This document shows, piece after piece, positions 10,741 through 22,370 of a DNA stretch of 64,000 nucleotides. The notes beneath the pieces were generated by a model. The model did not search any database. It had not been told where the DNA came from and saw only the letters and a list, made by a program, of their open reading frames with translations. The translations under genes were made by a program, and so were the position numbers. Source of the DNA: Maratus speciosus (taxonomy: Eukaryota; Arthropoda; Arachnida; Araneae; Salticidae); NCBI GenBank assembly GCA_963932465.1, contig OZ010792.1, positions 109,982,935-110,046,934 on the forward strand, in the 5' to 3' direction. Position 1 is the first letter of the stretch. Each line of letters opens with the position of its first letter.

Positions 10741-11660
10741 GTTGTTACCGTCCATAGCCAAATATGTATTTCAATTCTTTTGAACAGCCCTGTATTTGAT
10801 CTGTAGGTTTATATATATACTATATAATGGGAAAATTTACTTTAGCAAGAAAATGCATAACAGGTTGAAATTCATCTTTCAACAATTTATACTAATATAT
10901 GGAAACATACTTGAATACTTTTGTACAGCCCTGTAGTTTACCTAGTACCTTTATTACATGCCACTACTTAGCTAAAATTTAATTCAAACTGAAACACTCT
11001 TAAAACTACTGAAATTACATTTCCAGAAATGATCACTCATAGACGCCCATGTATCCAACTCTTTGTGTGGCCTTGTATATTATTTTATCTATATTCTACA
11101 AATATTTCTTAGTAAACTAAATTCAGTTTAGCGTAAAAATGCATAACTCCTTTAAAACCCACCTTTAAGCAATTTATGCTCATACTCAGTAACCTTTACG
11201 AATTCATTTCTGTAGCCCTGTATATGAACTATAGCATTTATACGCACTTTATAGTATGCATAAATATAGTGGAAAAAGTGCATATCATAATTAAAAATGC
11301 ATTTCGAGCGATCATTAGCAATATACAGTAATTCGGATACAATATAGTATTTGAAATAGTAATTCGGATACAATATAGTATTTAAAATCTTTTCAAATAC
11401 ACCGCAAACAATTCCCCCTATACCATTATGAACTGAATTCTTTTGTGTGGCCCTGTAAATGAACAATAACTATTCTTTGCACCACATATTCAACAGAATG
11501 CATATTTTAGTGGATTTCATAAATGAATATCAATTTTACTATGTTTGAAAGAGTATAACACCATTAAAAATCATTTGAAACGATTTTTTCCCATAGGCCG
11601 TAATGTAACGGAAAACTTTTGACTGTCCCTGTAAATGAACTAAACATGCTACAAACTTCA
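10741..11660. repeat. Degenerate ~140-bp tandem repeat
   Basis: A landmark resembling TGTAGCCCTGTATATGAAC recurs at about 10783, 10923, 11063, 11208, 11445 and 11620. The first four are spaced 140-145 bp. Other shared blocks (AAAATGCATAAC, AAGCAATTTATGCT) keep the same order within units. Confidence 0.75.
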
Positions 11661-13329
11661 TTTGAAATAGGGAACGTGCTATAGTAAACGTCAATAACAT
11701 CCAAAAATTTCAGGGCAATCCGAGTATATTTACGGGAGTTAGAGCGTGGCTAGACGGCCAGACAAACCGAAGTTATAAACACTTTTCAACTTTGTTGGAA
11801 AGTGTTAAAAATGAAATTTTGAAGAATCCAAGTCAGCAGCCAAGGTTAATTCTAGTTATATGGTCACTTTACAATAACTACTTATATTCGAATAAAAGGT
11901 CACTTTGCTTTGGCTGCTTCTTTTGAAAACATACGCAACGTTGCATGTGATTTTTGATCAATAGTTAAATTTTTAGATTTAGTGGTATAATTCAAATGCA
12001 TTTTTTAAAAAAAATATTGTTCTTAATGTGTTAGAAGTCATTTAAATCGAAGTAGTAATTTTCGTAAATGTAACAAATTTTAATAAGATCCATAAGTATT
12101 TTAAGTTATATTTAGAAAAACATATTCCATGATCAAAAAATGCTATTACACGAGAAATTATGAAGCGACAAAAACCGCCTACGAGTCATCAGTTTTCCAA
12201 GCATTTCATTAGCTGTTTGGGAAAAGCCTTTTACCTTGACAGTTTTTTAAGCATTTGATTGGCTGTCACAGGCAACATTGATGCTTAAGTAGACATTATA
12301 GGTGACGAAATTGCTTCGACAATAAAAAAGTTGCTTGTTTTTCAAGCAACACATTTGAAGCCATAGGTTTAACATGGTGTTGCCCGAAAGTAACGGCAAC
12401 TTTGACGCATCGTGTGATAGCCATTTAACAAATCAAAAAACATTGTATGGTCTAAACTTGCACAGTCTTGATATTTTGTATTTTATAACTTTCCAGCGAT
12501 ACCTGGCCCGTTTTTTGTACCAAAAAACGGTAAGAAATTCTTAAAATTCTAAACATCATAACTCGAGAAGTTTCGATCGTGGAAAAATTTGTCTCATTTG
12601 TTATATCGATAATGTTTTTCTAAATATCGACCCAAAGAACCACATACAATTAAATTTTTTAAAACTTTTTTCTAAAAAAAAAAAGGGTTTCTAGATGATG
12701 AAGAACAACATTTTAAATATTTTTAAAATTAGAATTATTCTAAATTTAACGATTTAGGAATTAATTCTTGGTCAGCGATAAGAAGGGACGCCCTACATAT
12801 TTTATAACTGATATTTTCTTGATAACTGTATATTTTAAATGAAATTGCTCATCTTTCAAAAGCATTGCGAACCAGAAGAATACACATCATAAAGGGTGAA
12901 GACTTATGATAATATTTATTAAAATGCTCAAAATACTTCGGAAGAAAAAAGCATATGCAAAAGAAAAACAATAGGGATTTTGTGACTTCAGAAACTTGAA
13001 AAAATATCAATCTTGTAAAAGATCGTGTTTTAGTGAGCTAGGGAGCATTTTTAAAAAAAAAAACAACGTAACGAATTAAAAAAACAAAAATGGTAGACTA
13101 CTGAATTCTGAACATTTAAAAACAAGTTGTAGTGAATTTGAATATAACAATAACTACATTTTTTCCCATCAATTTACTGGAATATTGGAGTAGTAAAGTA
13201 ATACTTCCATTGAAAGCAGCTGAAGAATTATCATTTATATTTAATAACACTTACAATTAATATTATTGATTATCGAGGCTTTGTTGACTATATTTTTAAT
13301 ATTTTTCTAAAACTGTAGAAGTTTTGTAA

Positions 13330-13466
13330 AGTATTCGAAAGGTCATATAGATTATATTGTCAGGATAATTGCTGCAAGTTCAGCAGAAATGGAAAGAGGT
13401 TTTCAAAGATAAACATAATATGGTCAGAGAAAAGAAGTCGACAAACTCTTTCTAATTTATCAAACA
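13330..13466 (+). pseudogene. hAT transposase C-terminal (dimerisation) remnant
   Basis: The plus-strand sequence reads IAASSAEMERGFQR at 13368-13409, matching the hAT C-terminal signature S-S-A-x-x-E-R-x-F. About ten codons later, after a small shift of frame, a remnant ending SRQTLSNLSNI follows, corresponding to the conserved R-x-x-L-S-x-x-x-L-x-x-L of the family. Stops and frameshifts are frequent upstream between 12600 and 13330, so the rest of the gene can be guessed at but not mapped. A Helitron 5' end begins directly after it at 13467, so the gene was cut at its 3' end by that insertion. The strand matches an autonomous ancestor of the surrounding 10334-16492 element. Confidence 0.7.
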
Positions 13467-16281
13467 TCTCTATATAATAAAAGCCAGTGTAACGCTGGGC
13501 GGGGAGAATCCATCAATCTTACCAGTCTCCCAGGAAGAGATTCAAGGGGTAAAGGATCCATTCTCCCATTGGTTGACAAGAAACAAGAATCCCGCGATTA
13601 CTTCTCAAGGTTACAAGTCCTGATAATTGAGCAGTAGTAGACACTTCTTCTTAACAAATCAGTGCAAGGCACATCGCATTACACCACCAAAATAAATCGC
13701 CAAGTGTCACTTGAGATTATTTCAAGTATTAAGTTGCAATTATATTAAATTTTCTTTGCGACATGTAAGGAATTTAAATTTATTTCTCATATAAAGTGAT
13801 TCACGGACCACAATCATATGGTATTTTTTAAAATATCCTTTATTTTCCTGCAAAAAATTGATAAAACTGACTTTCTTTTAAAAAAGTAATCAATTTAAAT
13901 ATTTTAGGCTTATTATTTTGTAACTTATTTTTAAATTACATATTACTTATATTTTCCTTTTCTATATACAGGTGTATGTAAATTTAAAAAAAACATATCT
14001 CATATTTTAAAAGTAAAAAATTAATATTTATACGAAAAGTAAAATTAATAATTTTTGATTTATAGCTTTGCATCAGCAGGACAGAAGCTTAGGGGATTCA
14101 ACCCGAGATACTTATTTATTAATCAATATACATATTTTAAAAAAATTGGAGGGGGGGGGGGAGGAAGGGGGGTAAACGATAAAATACAATTTCAAAGAGT
14201 TATTAAAAAAATAGTATTATTTCAATAGTTGCAGCAGATTGTTTTAATTATGCACTTTTATTGCATATTTATTAAATTTTTGTTTTATTAAGAAATCTTA
14301 ATTTTGTTATAGTAGTATTTTAGCCGGAAAACCTGGTTTACCCAGAAATATTGTAAATGCTAATTGTGTGTTTATTAGAACATAAACTAGCCGAACTTTG
14401 CTCATCTAAACGCTTCCATATTGTTAATTATTTTTTTTATCAGTTTTTCAAGTTTTAAGTGAAAAATAGAATTTTTACCCACCGTCCTAGGACGGGCATT
14501 TACACTAGTAATAAATATTAGCCAAATTAGCCTAAAAAGCTCTAAAAGAATAATTTCCTATACTTTTATAGTGAATTTACATTAAGAAAGAAGTACACAT
14601 TCAATAATGTTTGAATAAAGACAAAGAAAACTGAGTGTGGACGTTTATCAAGAAGCTACATGTAAATATCTCAAATAACACAAGTTATTTAATATTTTAA
14701 AACTATTTTCTTACTATAATCTAGTTTTTTCTACATCCTTTATTGTTTTATTTAAGTGTTAACCATATGAAAAAATATACTACTTTTTTTTAACTTTCAA
14801 CATCATAAATATAAAGTTATTTTCTGTACAGGATACCCAAAATATCTGGAGTTTATTTTTGGCGCTTTCAATCCGAAAATGTATAGTGAGCTAATGTATT
14901 TCATCAGCAATTCTTATTCATGAGCAGTTATTGAATGAAAGGGTTTTAAAAGATGTTGAATGTTTTTAAACCGAGCTAAATTTTATTATTGATACAAAAT
15001 TTCCAGATATATCTTCTTCTTGTGCGCATTATTGTTACTACAAAACTAATTTTAGAGTTACTTAAGTCTAATTAAAGAAGACTACATTTGCGAATATCTC
15101 GGTGAAATTTGCGAAGATCATGAACATAAGTGAGTTCTTAAGCTTAAATTTCTGCTATTTTTGTATTATCTTTATTGTATTATATTGTTTTGGTGCATTT
15201 TCCGATAGAAATTTTGATTTGAAGTTTCATGACTGCGGAATACCTATACTGATAAAAGTCACTCTCTCTCTATGTGAGTGTGTGTGTGTCTGCGATGGCT
15301 AGAAAAATCTACGGTATGTACAAGGCCGAAAATTTGTGAGAGGTTAGTCCAAGGTCTTTCTTGGTGCACCTGAGACTCATAATTTTAAATTTCTAATAAT
15401 TAGCTGAGTAATTGATTAAAAATTACAAAGAACTCTCATTAAAAACGCATATCTGCTCTTCCGAGAGAGAATGCGCGCAGATGCCCTATTTACGTATTGG
15501 GAGGGAAAAAGGAATTTTGGGTGATATTTTGTCATTATTTATTGCCTTTTATTGGCCAAACCACTTGGTAAAGTTCAAAACGGAAGACATATTCTATAAG
15601 ACCACACTCTTACGTCTCGAATGCCGCAACCAATTAAAAAGCTATCACAGTTAACCCTTCAAAAAAGTAAGTTCAAAAAGGGTCGCTTTTCTCCCTTATA
15701 GTAACGTCTCTGCAGGCTACAATTTTAGAGGTACCAACAAAGCAAAAATATGCTCTTAAATCAGAAACCTTCTTTTAATCTATGGTGCAATCGGTTTTTA
15801 AAAAATATTTTCAACCCTTACAAATATATTGACAAACGCAGGTCACTTCGCGACTCACGGACAAGATATATTTCTATGCTTAAAGTAACTAAACATCCGT
15901 CTAAACACCGCAACTAAACACAATCTTTTTAGAGCATCTCAATAGATGAGATTCACATCATCAATTAAAATTTTGAAAAGTTCGGACGGATAAAAATATT
16001 TTTTACAAAATAAAATGTGTGAAAATTTCGAAGAAATCAGTAAAAGTCTGCGTGTTTCGTCACGGTTTCGCTTGCTTTCTGTCATAGACTCCAGAAATCA
16101 AATTACGCAGAAAATAAAATACCAAATAGCATATACTTTCAATTCAGTATTTTTTTCCTGATTTTTTTATTTAAAAATATAACTTCAGACAAAACTGAGA
16201 TAAAGATATAAAAACATACAAATTTGACAGTCATTAGAAGTTATTATCACGGGCATGCACAACGCTGGGAGGGTGAGCTAG
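13467..16281 (+). mobile_element. Putative non-autonomous Helitron, 2815 bp
   Basis: The left end is A|TCTCTATATAATAAAAGCC and the right end is GGGTGAGCTAG|T, i.e. a TC start, a CTAG end and insertion between A and T, as in Helitrons. No Rep/helicase coding was seen. A second Helitron-like 3' end lies inside at 14482-14508, so this may be two overlapping insertions rather than one. Confidence 0.6.
14482..14508 (+). other. Helitron 3' terminus (hairpin plus CTAG)
   Basis: CCGTCCTAGGACGG forms a perfect hairpin, then GCATTTACACTAG ends in CTAG followed by T. This is the classic Helitron 3' signature. Confidence 0.75.
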
Positions 16282-16500
16282 TTTATTCAATAAATTACAT
16301 CCTTTCACTAGGAAACATGTTTCAGGATTTTTTTTTCTAATACCAAAACATTAAAGTTTTTAACAATGTTCTTATAATATTGGAAAGTGTTTCATAATCT
16401 ATGCGTGATGCTTCATTTTCCTACATTGTACATACATGTAAAATTCATTCGGGCAGCGAACCGGTTGTTAAATTATTTGAATCCCACCACTGGCTACATC

Positions 16501-16800
16501 CCATTAAATATACTAGTTTGTTGTGAAAATCTGCATAAAGCCATTGCCATTACATGAAGTAAAATACATACGCGGGGCGCCACTGGCTCACGAACGTTGA
16601 CGTCAAACATCGACCAATCAGAAGGCAGGAAACATCGCGCAATCCGAGAACAGCGAGTAACAGTGATTCAAGATCACAGCAATTACAGTGTGACTGAATC
16701 GCGTATTTACCGGCAAAAAGCATGTGAAGCAATGGCGTTCGGTCGTAATCTAACACAGACTTGGGGATGGTAAAAATACAAGGTATGTCATGTTAAACAG
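16501..16800 (+). promoter_or_regulatory. Possible promoter and first exon (or copia U3)
   Basis: A locally GC-richer block holds a palindromic CRE core, TGACGTCA (about 16599), a CCAAT box in GACCAATCAG (about 16613), and a strong plus-strand splice donor context, ACAAG|GTATGT, at about 16779-16789. These could mark a promoter plus noncoding first exon. Alternatively the block is the distal part of the copia 5' LTR, which should resume right after the hAT target duplication at 16500. No coding frame supports either reading. Confidence 0.35.
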
Positions 16801-17375
16801 AATTTAATAAAGATTAATTTTACACTTTAACATACATGACATAACAAAGTGCAACGTGCATGTTAAACATCCTTTGAGCCAGCATTCGAACAGCAGGCAA
16901 AGGTTCTGCCAAACTAAAATGGCACTAAAGACTTCACATCATATTAGGATCACATCAAACCTAATTCTAATTTTAAAATTAATGAAATTTTGTATTTTAA
17001 TAAAATCCATGGGACGGACAAGTTAAACAAATATAAAGATTTAAATTAATTAGCTAATTAAAGTATTGATGGAGCCCCAAGAGAATCAAATGGGAATCTC
17101 TAACAAAAAAAATGAATTTTAATTTGCAAATGTGAAACAAAAAAACGTCTCTTGGAGGAGAAACACCCACAATGATTTCGGCCAGTGAGAGAAAATGAGA
17201 TACTTCAAACGTCGCATGTGCAAAACAAACAAGAGCGAGACCTCGAGAGAGTACATTGGTAAAAGCTCTTCACTGAAAAAGGCAAAATACAATATCCACT
17301 AATAGCAGTGAACAGCAGTCGATGACAGACTGAACATCACTTTGAGAGATACATGACTGAATTAAATAATTACCT
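16801..17375. other. No gene recognised
   Basis: Contains a short inverted repeat (TATGTCATGTTAAA near 16784, TTTAACATACATGACATA near 16827). Otherwise AT-rich sequence with nothing I can name. Confidence 0.4.
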
Positions 17376-19080
17376 ATGCTTAAAGCTGAAAAGGAACAAA
17401 AATATTTAAAAATTAAAAACTGTGAGAACTTATTTCACATCATTCCTTTGTATTTCTTGACAAACTTTTTTGCAAATTTCAATATCTGTGAGTTTTGCAG
17501 CTACAGGAATGTCATTGTCAATTGCCATCCAGGCCTCGTAATCTTTATTCATTATATCATCAGGTCATTTGCTACACTTTCTAAAGTTTTCAGTTTGCCA
17601 CCATTCTCAGCTTCACTGAATCCTGCACTAACAAAACAATTTTTAATTGTAGCAGATGATATTCAATTCTATGACATTACTAGAAGAAGCAATGCTTCCA
17701 GAAGATTAGTTTTTTTTGGCTAGTTCATTCTCGCTGATGTCTTGTTTATCCTTTGATTCTTTTAAAACAGTTGCATGCATTTCATGGCGGTAATAGGTCT
17801 TAAATGCACTAATTATTTCTTAATAGTAAAGCTGTATCAGAGAGGTTATAATTAATGGCAAAAACACAACATTAATATGCTTCAGTGATACATTTAAATC
17901 ATGCACAGTGCAGTTATCAAGCAAAATAATATTGTTACGATTCATTATCCCCCTTCAGAAGCCATTTATTAACTACAATGCTTGCCATCCAGGCTGATTC
18001 ATCGTACATACTAATCAACTGGAAGCTTTTTGACTCCTCTGAAGAAATGCAGGTTTTTACTTTTTTCAACAACTAAAAGCTTTCTTTTTTGCCCAGCCAC
18101 ACTAGCACAGCATAAAATAGTGATGCACTCCTTCGAAATTTTGTGGATTTTTGCACTCTTGATCTTAAATGAATAAGTGCATTCTGGTAATGCTCTAAAA
18201 TAGAAACCTGTTTTGTCAACATTATAAATATTTTCTGCTGAATGCGAAAACATAAGTTTTGGTCAGTCCTTTTTCATCTACAGTATGGAACCATTTATCC
18301 GTAAACCAGTTATCCGGAATGATATTTCTGATAGACTGATTTCAGAATCTTTGCACAAAAAGGTGTCACATTTCAGAATCTTTGCACAAAAAGGTGTCAT
18401 ATACTGCCAGTTTGACATAGGCTTTGCTAGAAACAATTGTATAATTTGATAACAACATCTAGTATTTGTTGTCATCAAATTTAGTTGCATTTTAGATGTT
18501 TTAATTTTTATGCAGAAGAAACAGTAGAATTTTTGTTCCTAAGGGATTCCCATAGATTGCCTTCTTTTAAACTCTGGCTAACTTTTGATCTTTCTTGCAT
18601 TGATTTTTAATCCAAGTAATCTAATAATTTAAAATCTGAAATAATGCCACAACCACACACATATTCCACAAAACTTATCAAATGGATGTTGCTTTAATGC
18701 ACAACCAGTTAACTGGAAAAACCAGTTATCCGGAATACATCTGACCCCAAGCATTCCGGATAAATGGTCCTGTACTGTATTTATCTGCAGCTAGCAGATC
18801 GACATCTTTTTTGTTCCCCATGGACTCTCTTAAAAGTGATGTTTTTATGTTTTCCCCAATTCTGAAGCTAGCCATCCCTTGCAAAATCTACTTTTCCCCA
18901 TTTTCATTGATAAATCAATTGCTTTTTGTTGCTTGAGCGGACCAATGACTGGTGCATGTTTCTCACAAATATTTGAAAACCACAATTTCAATGCCCTTTT
19001 TCATCTTTTTCACTTTAGTTTCTTTTACATTCTGTGTTCTCATTCTGCTTTTCTTTTTTTTAGATTTTTATAAAGATAAA
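17376..19080 (-). pseudogene. Tigger (pogo-group) transposase, dead, split by a MITE
   Basis: Read from right to left on the minus strand. Around 18950-18800 the DNA-binding CENP-B-type segment is visible (KLWFSNICEKH, then FCKGWLAS). After a 497-bp insertion (18777-18281) the frame at 18253-18011 gives YNVDKTGFYFR and later CITILCCA and LLVVEKSKN, the conserved core of Tigger transposases. Further left, in broken frames, weak matches to the downstream catalytic region and to ATIKNCFVSAGF (17650-17600) follow. Many stops and shifts mean it is inactive. It lies downstream of the TIPRL exon at 19929-20024, so probably within the next intron of that gene. Confidence 0.85.
18281..18777. mobile_element. 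Tigger-type MITE, 497 bp
   Basis: TA duplicated at 18279-18280 and 18778-18779. The termini CAGTATGGAACCATTTATCC and the reverse complement of CGGATAAATGGTCCTGTACTG match at 18 of 21 positions. Subterminal CCAGTTATCCGGAAT is present in opposite orientations. An internal direct repeat of about 30 bp (TTTCAGAATCTTTGCACAAA) occurs at 18340 and 18370. Confidence 0.9.
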
Positions 19081-19928
19081 CAGAATAACATCTTTTTATT
19101 TTTAACAGAAGAGGCTGAGAAATTTTTATTGAACTGCAGTGCTGTATTGGCTAATTTGAGCTAAATTATCATCACAGTGTAAAATAACATTTTTTTAAAA
19201 ATCAAATACGTCTGTTTTTTATTCATAGTAGCTACTTTCAATGCTTTTCAAAGATAATTGAACGATAACAACTAATAACTGATTGCCTGGTTAGAATTTT
19301 CACATCTGACGACGAAATAAACTGACAAGTGACCCTGCTGTAACAGGTGCACACATTTTTGTTTCCATTCCTAGGTTTATTGAAAAGTTCCCTCACTATC
19401 AATTCTTGAAGCTTGTTATTGCAGCTGTTGTATACTACTCCTTATGTTTCTTGATTGATTACAAATTCCCTTGCATCTGTATACTAAGCACAAAACAGAA
19501 GAGATACATGAGTAAATTGCTGTATTCTTTCTTATTTAAAATTCATGATTTGAAAGGGCCTTTTAATAGAACTTTGCTTTCAATTGCAAACTTGTCAGGA
19601 ACTAGTCTGCTGAAAATGCGATAACATTAAACACAGTATTGATCATATAGTGCTGCTTTTAGCATAAAGCTGAATATAACGGGTTGGGACACTGGGATTT
19701 TGATAACATTAATTGCAATCACATTTAGCGGCATCTACTGTACTTGATTTTAAAGAAACATGATCATTGGAAATTATAGTTACTGAACCTGAATTTTTAA
19801 TCACCGTGACTTGGCAAGCAAAGATTTTTGTAACTCTGATCTAAACTTACAATTTATTTCTTTAATAAGAAGCTTTTATCAGATAAACGCATGATTTTTT
19901 TTCATTTAAGTGAAAAATAAAATCTTAC
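19081..19928. other. Intronic or flanking AT-rich sequence
   Basis: May include the remaining 5' end of the Tigger remnant. No coding frame or splice-bounded exon found. Confidence 0.4.
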
Positions 19929-20024
19929 CTCAAAGTAAATTCTTGTATCAATGATTCTAACCATCAAATTATCAACTCTAAGAAAATATCGAAGTAAAAT
20001 GAAGAAACTATCTGGCATCACTCT
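19929..20024 (-). CDS. TIPRL: TIPRL/TIP41 exon (third visible exon)
   Basis: A 96-nt minus-strand exon bounded by a TTTTTTTACAG acceptor (just right of 20024) and a GAG|GTAAGA donor (just left of 19929). It encodes 32 residues with no stop, beginning RVMPDSFFILLRYFLRVD and ending DTRIYFE. This is the highly conserved MP-x-SFF-LLR-FFLRVD core of TIP41-like proteins. TIPRL binds the catalytic subunits of PP2A, PP4 and PP6 in the cytoplasm and links them to TOR signalling. It enters in phase 0 and continues directly from the exon ending LSVKI at 31590, across an 11.6-kb intron. The next exon, which should encode about the last 60-70 residues, was not found to the left. Confidence 0.93.
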
Positions 20025-21117
20025 CTGTAAAAAAATTCAATTCAATTAAAAATTAAATATTATAATTTATATACATACATAAATGTATTGTTAATTTTGA
20101 GAAAATTATTCAAATAGTTTCTAATAAATACATAAATAAATCAGATTAATATACATATACTAAGGGGCTCTGCCTCCTGCGAGCTATGCCTGCCAACCCC
20201 TGTTCAGGCTTCAGAGACTCCAAAAATACGGTAATATGCCCTATTTAAAAAATATTATCAGGTTACTGAAGATTGAATGGTATCAATATAGCAGTGGCTA
20301 TCTTCTGTAATCGAGTTTCCATTCTTTTCCGTTTAAATGGGGTATTTTTCTATTACAATGGTCTCATCCATTGCTGTTGTAACAACTGATGGCAGTTTTC
20401 AGGATTGATAAGTAAGATCAACTACACATTTGAAAATCAGCTTGTATAAAATGGTAGGTTAAAATGTCATTATATTTCTGCCTTCTATAACGACACTATG
20501 GACAATAGGGCTGAATTATTTATCAATATATCGACAGATATTGATATTTTTTAAATATCGCAATAACAATATCTAAACTTTGACTCTATTGATATATAAA
20601 TATCAATCCTAATAAAATAACAATGTTTTGAGCTCACTGGAATTTTGAACATGAGCCTCGAAAAAAGACAGTAAAATATCTCAAAACCAAATAAAATAAT
20701 AATGTTTTGCTCACACCGCCACAGACCCGAAAAACCTAGCCCAATATTCCATTACAAGGTTTTCACCCTCCATCCACTCCAAAACAGAAAATCTACCCTG
20801 ATTATCTTTCTTTCCGTTGATTATCTCTAGAAGTATCCCAATTATTGCAATATTCCTTCGGTCAATACTTCGAGTTTGTTCCACTGCTTGGCTGCGCAAT
20901 ACTGAATAACACTTATCAACTTTTTTCTCTCGCCGTTGTCTTTGGTCCACAACTATTGATATAACTACAGCTATTGATATGTCATGAATAATCAAACGAG
21001 CTCTGATTATTGCTGTGTTCCAGTTGATACAGAATATAGCTGGTTATCATTGAGTTCATAGCCAAACAGCTACGATGCTCGACTTGCGAGCAACGGATCA
21101 GAGTACTTATAGCTGAA

Positions 21118-21380
21118 CACTTATGATCACAAAACAAATCATAAAAATTTCAAAAAGTCTCATATTTACCCCTCCGGTCTCTAACTTGTGTATTTTAAGC
21201 AATTTTTCTAACTCATTCCCTAATTAAGTTGGAGACTTGAAATTTTGCATACTTATAGTATACTTATACTTTTGCACACTTGTGATCACAAGACAAATCA
21301 TAAAAATTTCAAAAAGTTTTATATTTACCCCTCCGGTCTCTAACTTGTGTATTTTAAGCAATTTTTCCCGATCGCTTTTA
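21118..21380. repeat. Two-copy ~164-bp direct repeat
   Basis: ACAAATCATAAAAATTTCAA and CCCCTCCGGTCTCTAACTTG occur at about 21137/21170 and again about 160 bp later. Confidence 0.85.
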
Positions 21381-21424
21381 AAGCTTTGTTCAGAAAGGTG
21401 TCACATTTATAAAAATACAGCATA

Positions 21425-22370
21425 AATTTTACTTTTTCAACATAAAAATTTTAAAACTGTTGATTCCACTATTTTCGAATAGCAATTTCAGCAAACATCT
21501 TAAATTCTTGCTTAAGACAATTTTTAAACTGTAACATTCTCTACCATTTTGCATGTGGTTTTTTGACGGCGTGATGAGATAAATATTACTTATTCAATAT
21601 AAAAAATTTCATAAGTGTTGATACCACTATTTTAGAATAGTAATTTCAACAAATATCATAAACTGATGTTTAAGACAGCCACCCCCCTCGACTAATGTAT
21701 CTACGGATAAGTTGTAGAAAGAAGTTTCGTTCAGATACACCTTTGTTAAGAATAGAGTGCGCCCCTGGTGGTAGAATGTGGAACTAACTGACTGCAAATT
21801 TATTTAAACTAGGAAATCTAACATGGCAATCTGTTTGAAACTGTAAGATAGTTTGTAACATATAATAAAAAGTTTTTAAAATAATGGTGTGAGAAATTTG
21901 CGGGGGTAGGGGGGGGGGGGGTAAATTTTTTTTATACATTAGCGTTTTTTATCATTTTATGTATGTTTTTTTCACAGAGTCCTGAGATAAATGCTATTTG
22001 TTCAATATAAAAATTTCATAAGTGTTAATACCACTATATATTTTCAAATAGTAATTTCAGAAAATATCTTAAATTGTTGTTTAAGACCGTCACCCTCTTG
22101 ACTAATATATCTACAGATAAGTTTTTTGACGGAGTTTCGTTCAGATACAGTTTTGTAAGAATAGAGTGTGCTATCTGGTGGTGGAACGTGGAGCTAAAAG
22201 AACACGATTTTATTTAAATTAGGAAATCTAACAAGGCAATCTGTTTGAAACTTTAAGATAGTTTATAACATACAATAAAAAGTTTTTAAAAGAATGGCGT
22301 GAGAAATTTCAGGGGAGGGGGGTGAGGGGCGCAATTTTTTTAAAAATAAAAAACCTTAGCATTTTAAACC
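21425..22370. repeat. Tandem ~415-bp repeat, about 2.3 copies
   Basis: Units start near 21590 and 22005, with a partial copy before 21560. Shared blocks in order: TTCATAAGTGTT, TTTAAGAC, GTTTCGTTCAGATACA, GGCAATCTGTTTGAAACT, AATAAAAAGTTTTTAAAA, then a G-rich run. Confidence 0.85.

Larger units (their letters stand above)
10334..16492 (+). mobile_element. hAT transposon, 6159 bp with internal Helitron
   Basis: Exact 8-bp target duplication GCTACATC at 10326-10333 and 16493-16500. Termini are CAGTGGTGGGATTCA and the reverse complement of TGAATCCCACCACTG, and both ends contain AACCGGTT-like subterminal sequence. The CAGTGG terminus and 8-bp duplication identify hAT. A subterminal segment, GCATAGATTATGAAACACTT at about 10607, recurs inverted near 16385. 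A remnant of the transposase C-terminus lies at 13350-13466. Much of the length comes from later insertions, including a Helitron, and internal tandem repeats. Confidence 0.93.

Noticed and set aside
10334..16492. Interpreting the 6-kb hAT as a host gene intron or large intergenic region
   Set aside because: Exact 8-bp duplications and matched termini show it is a single inserted element.
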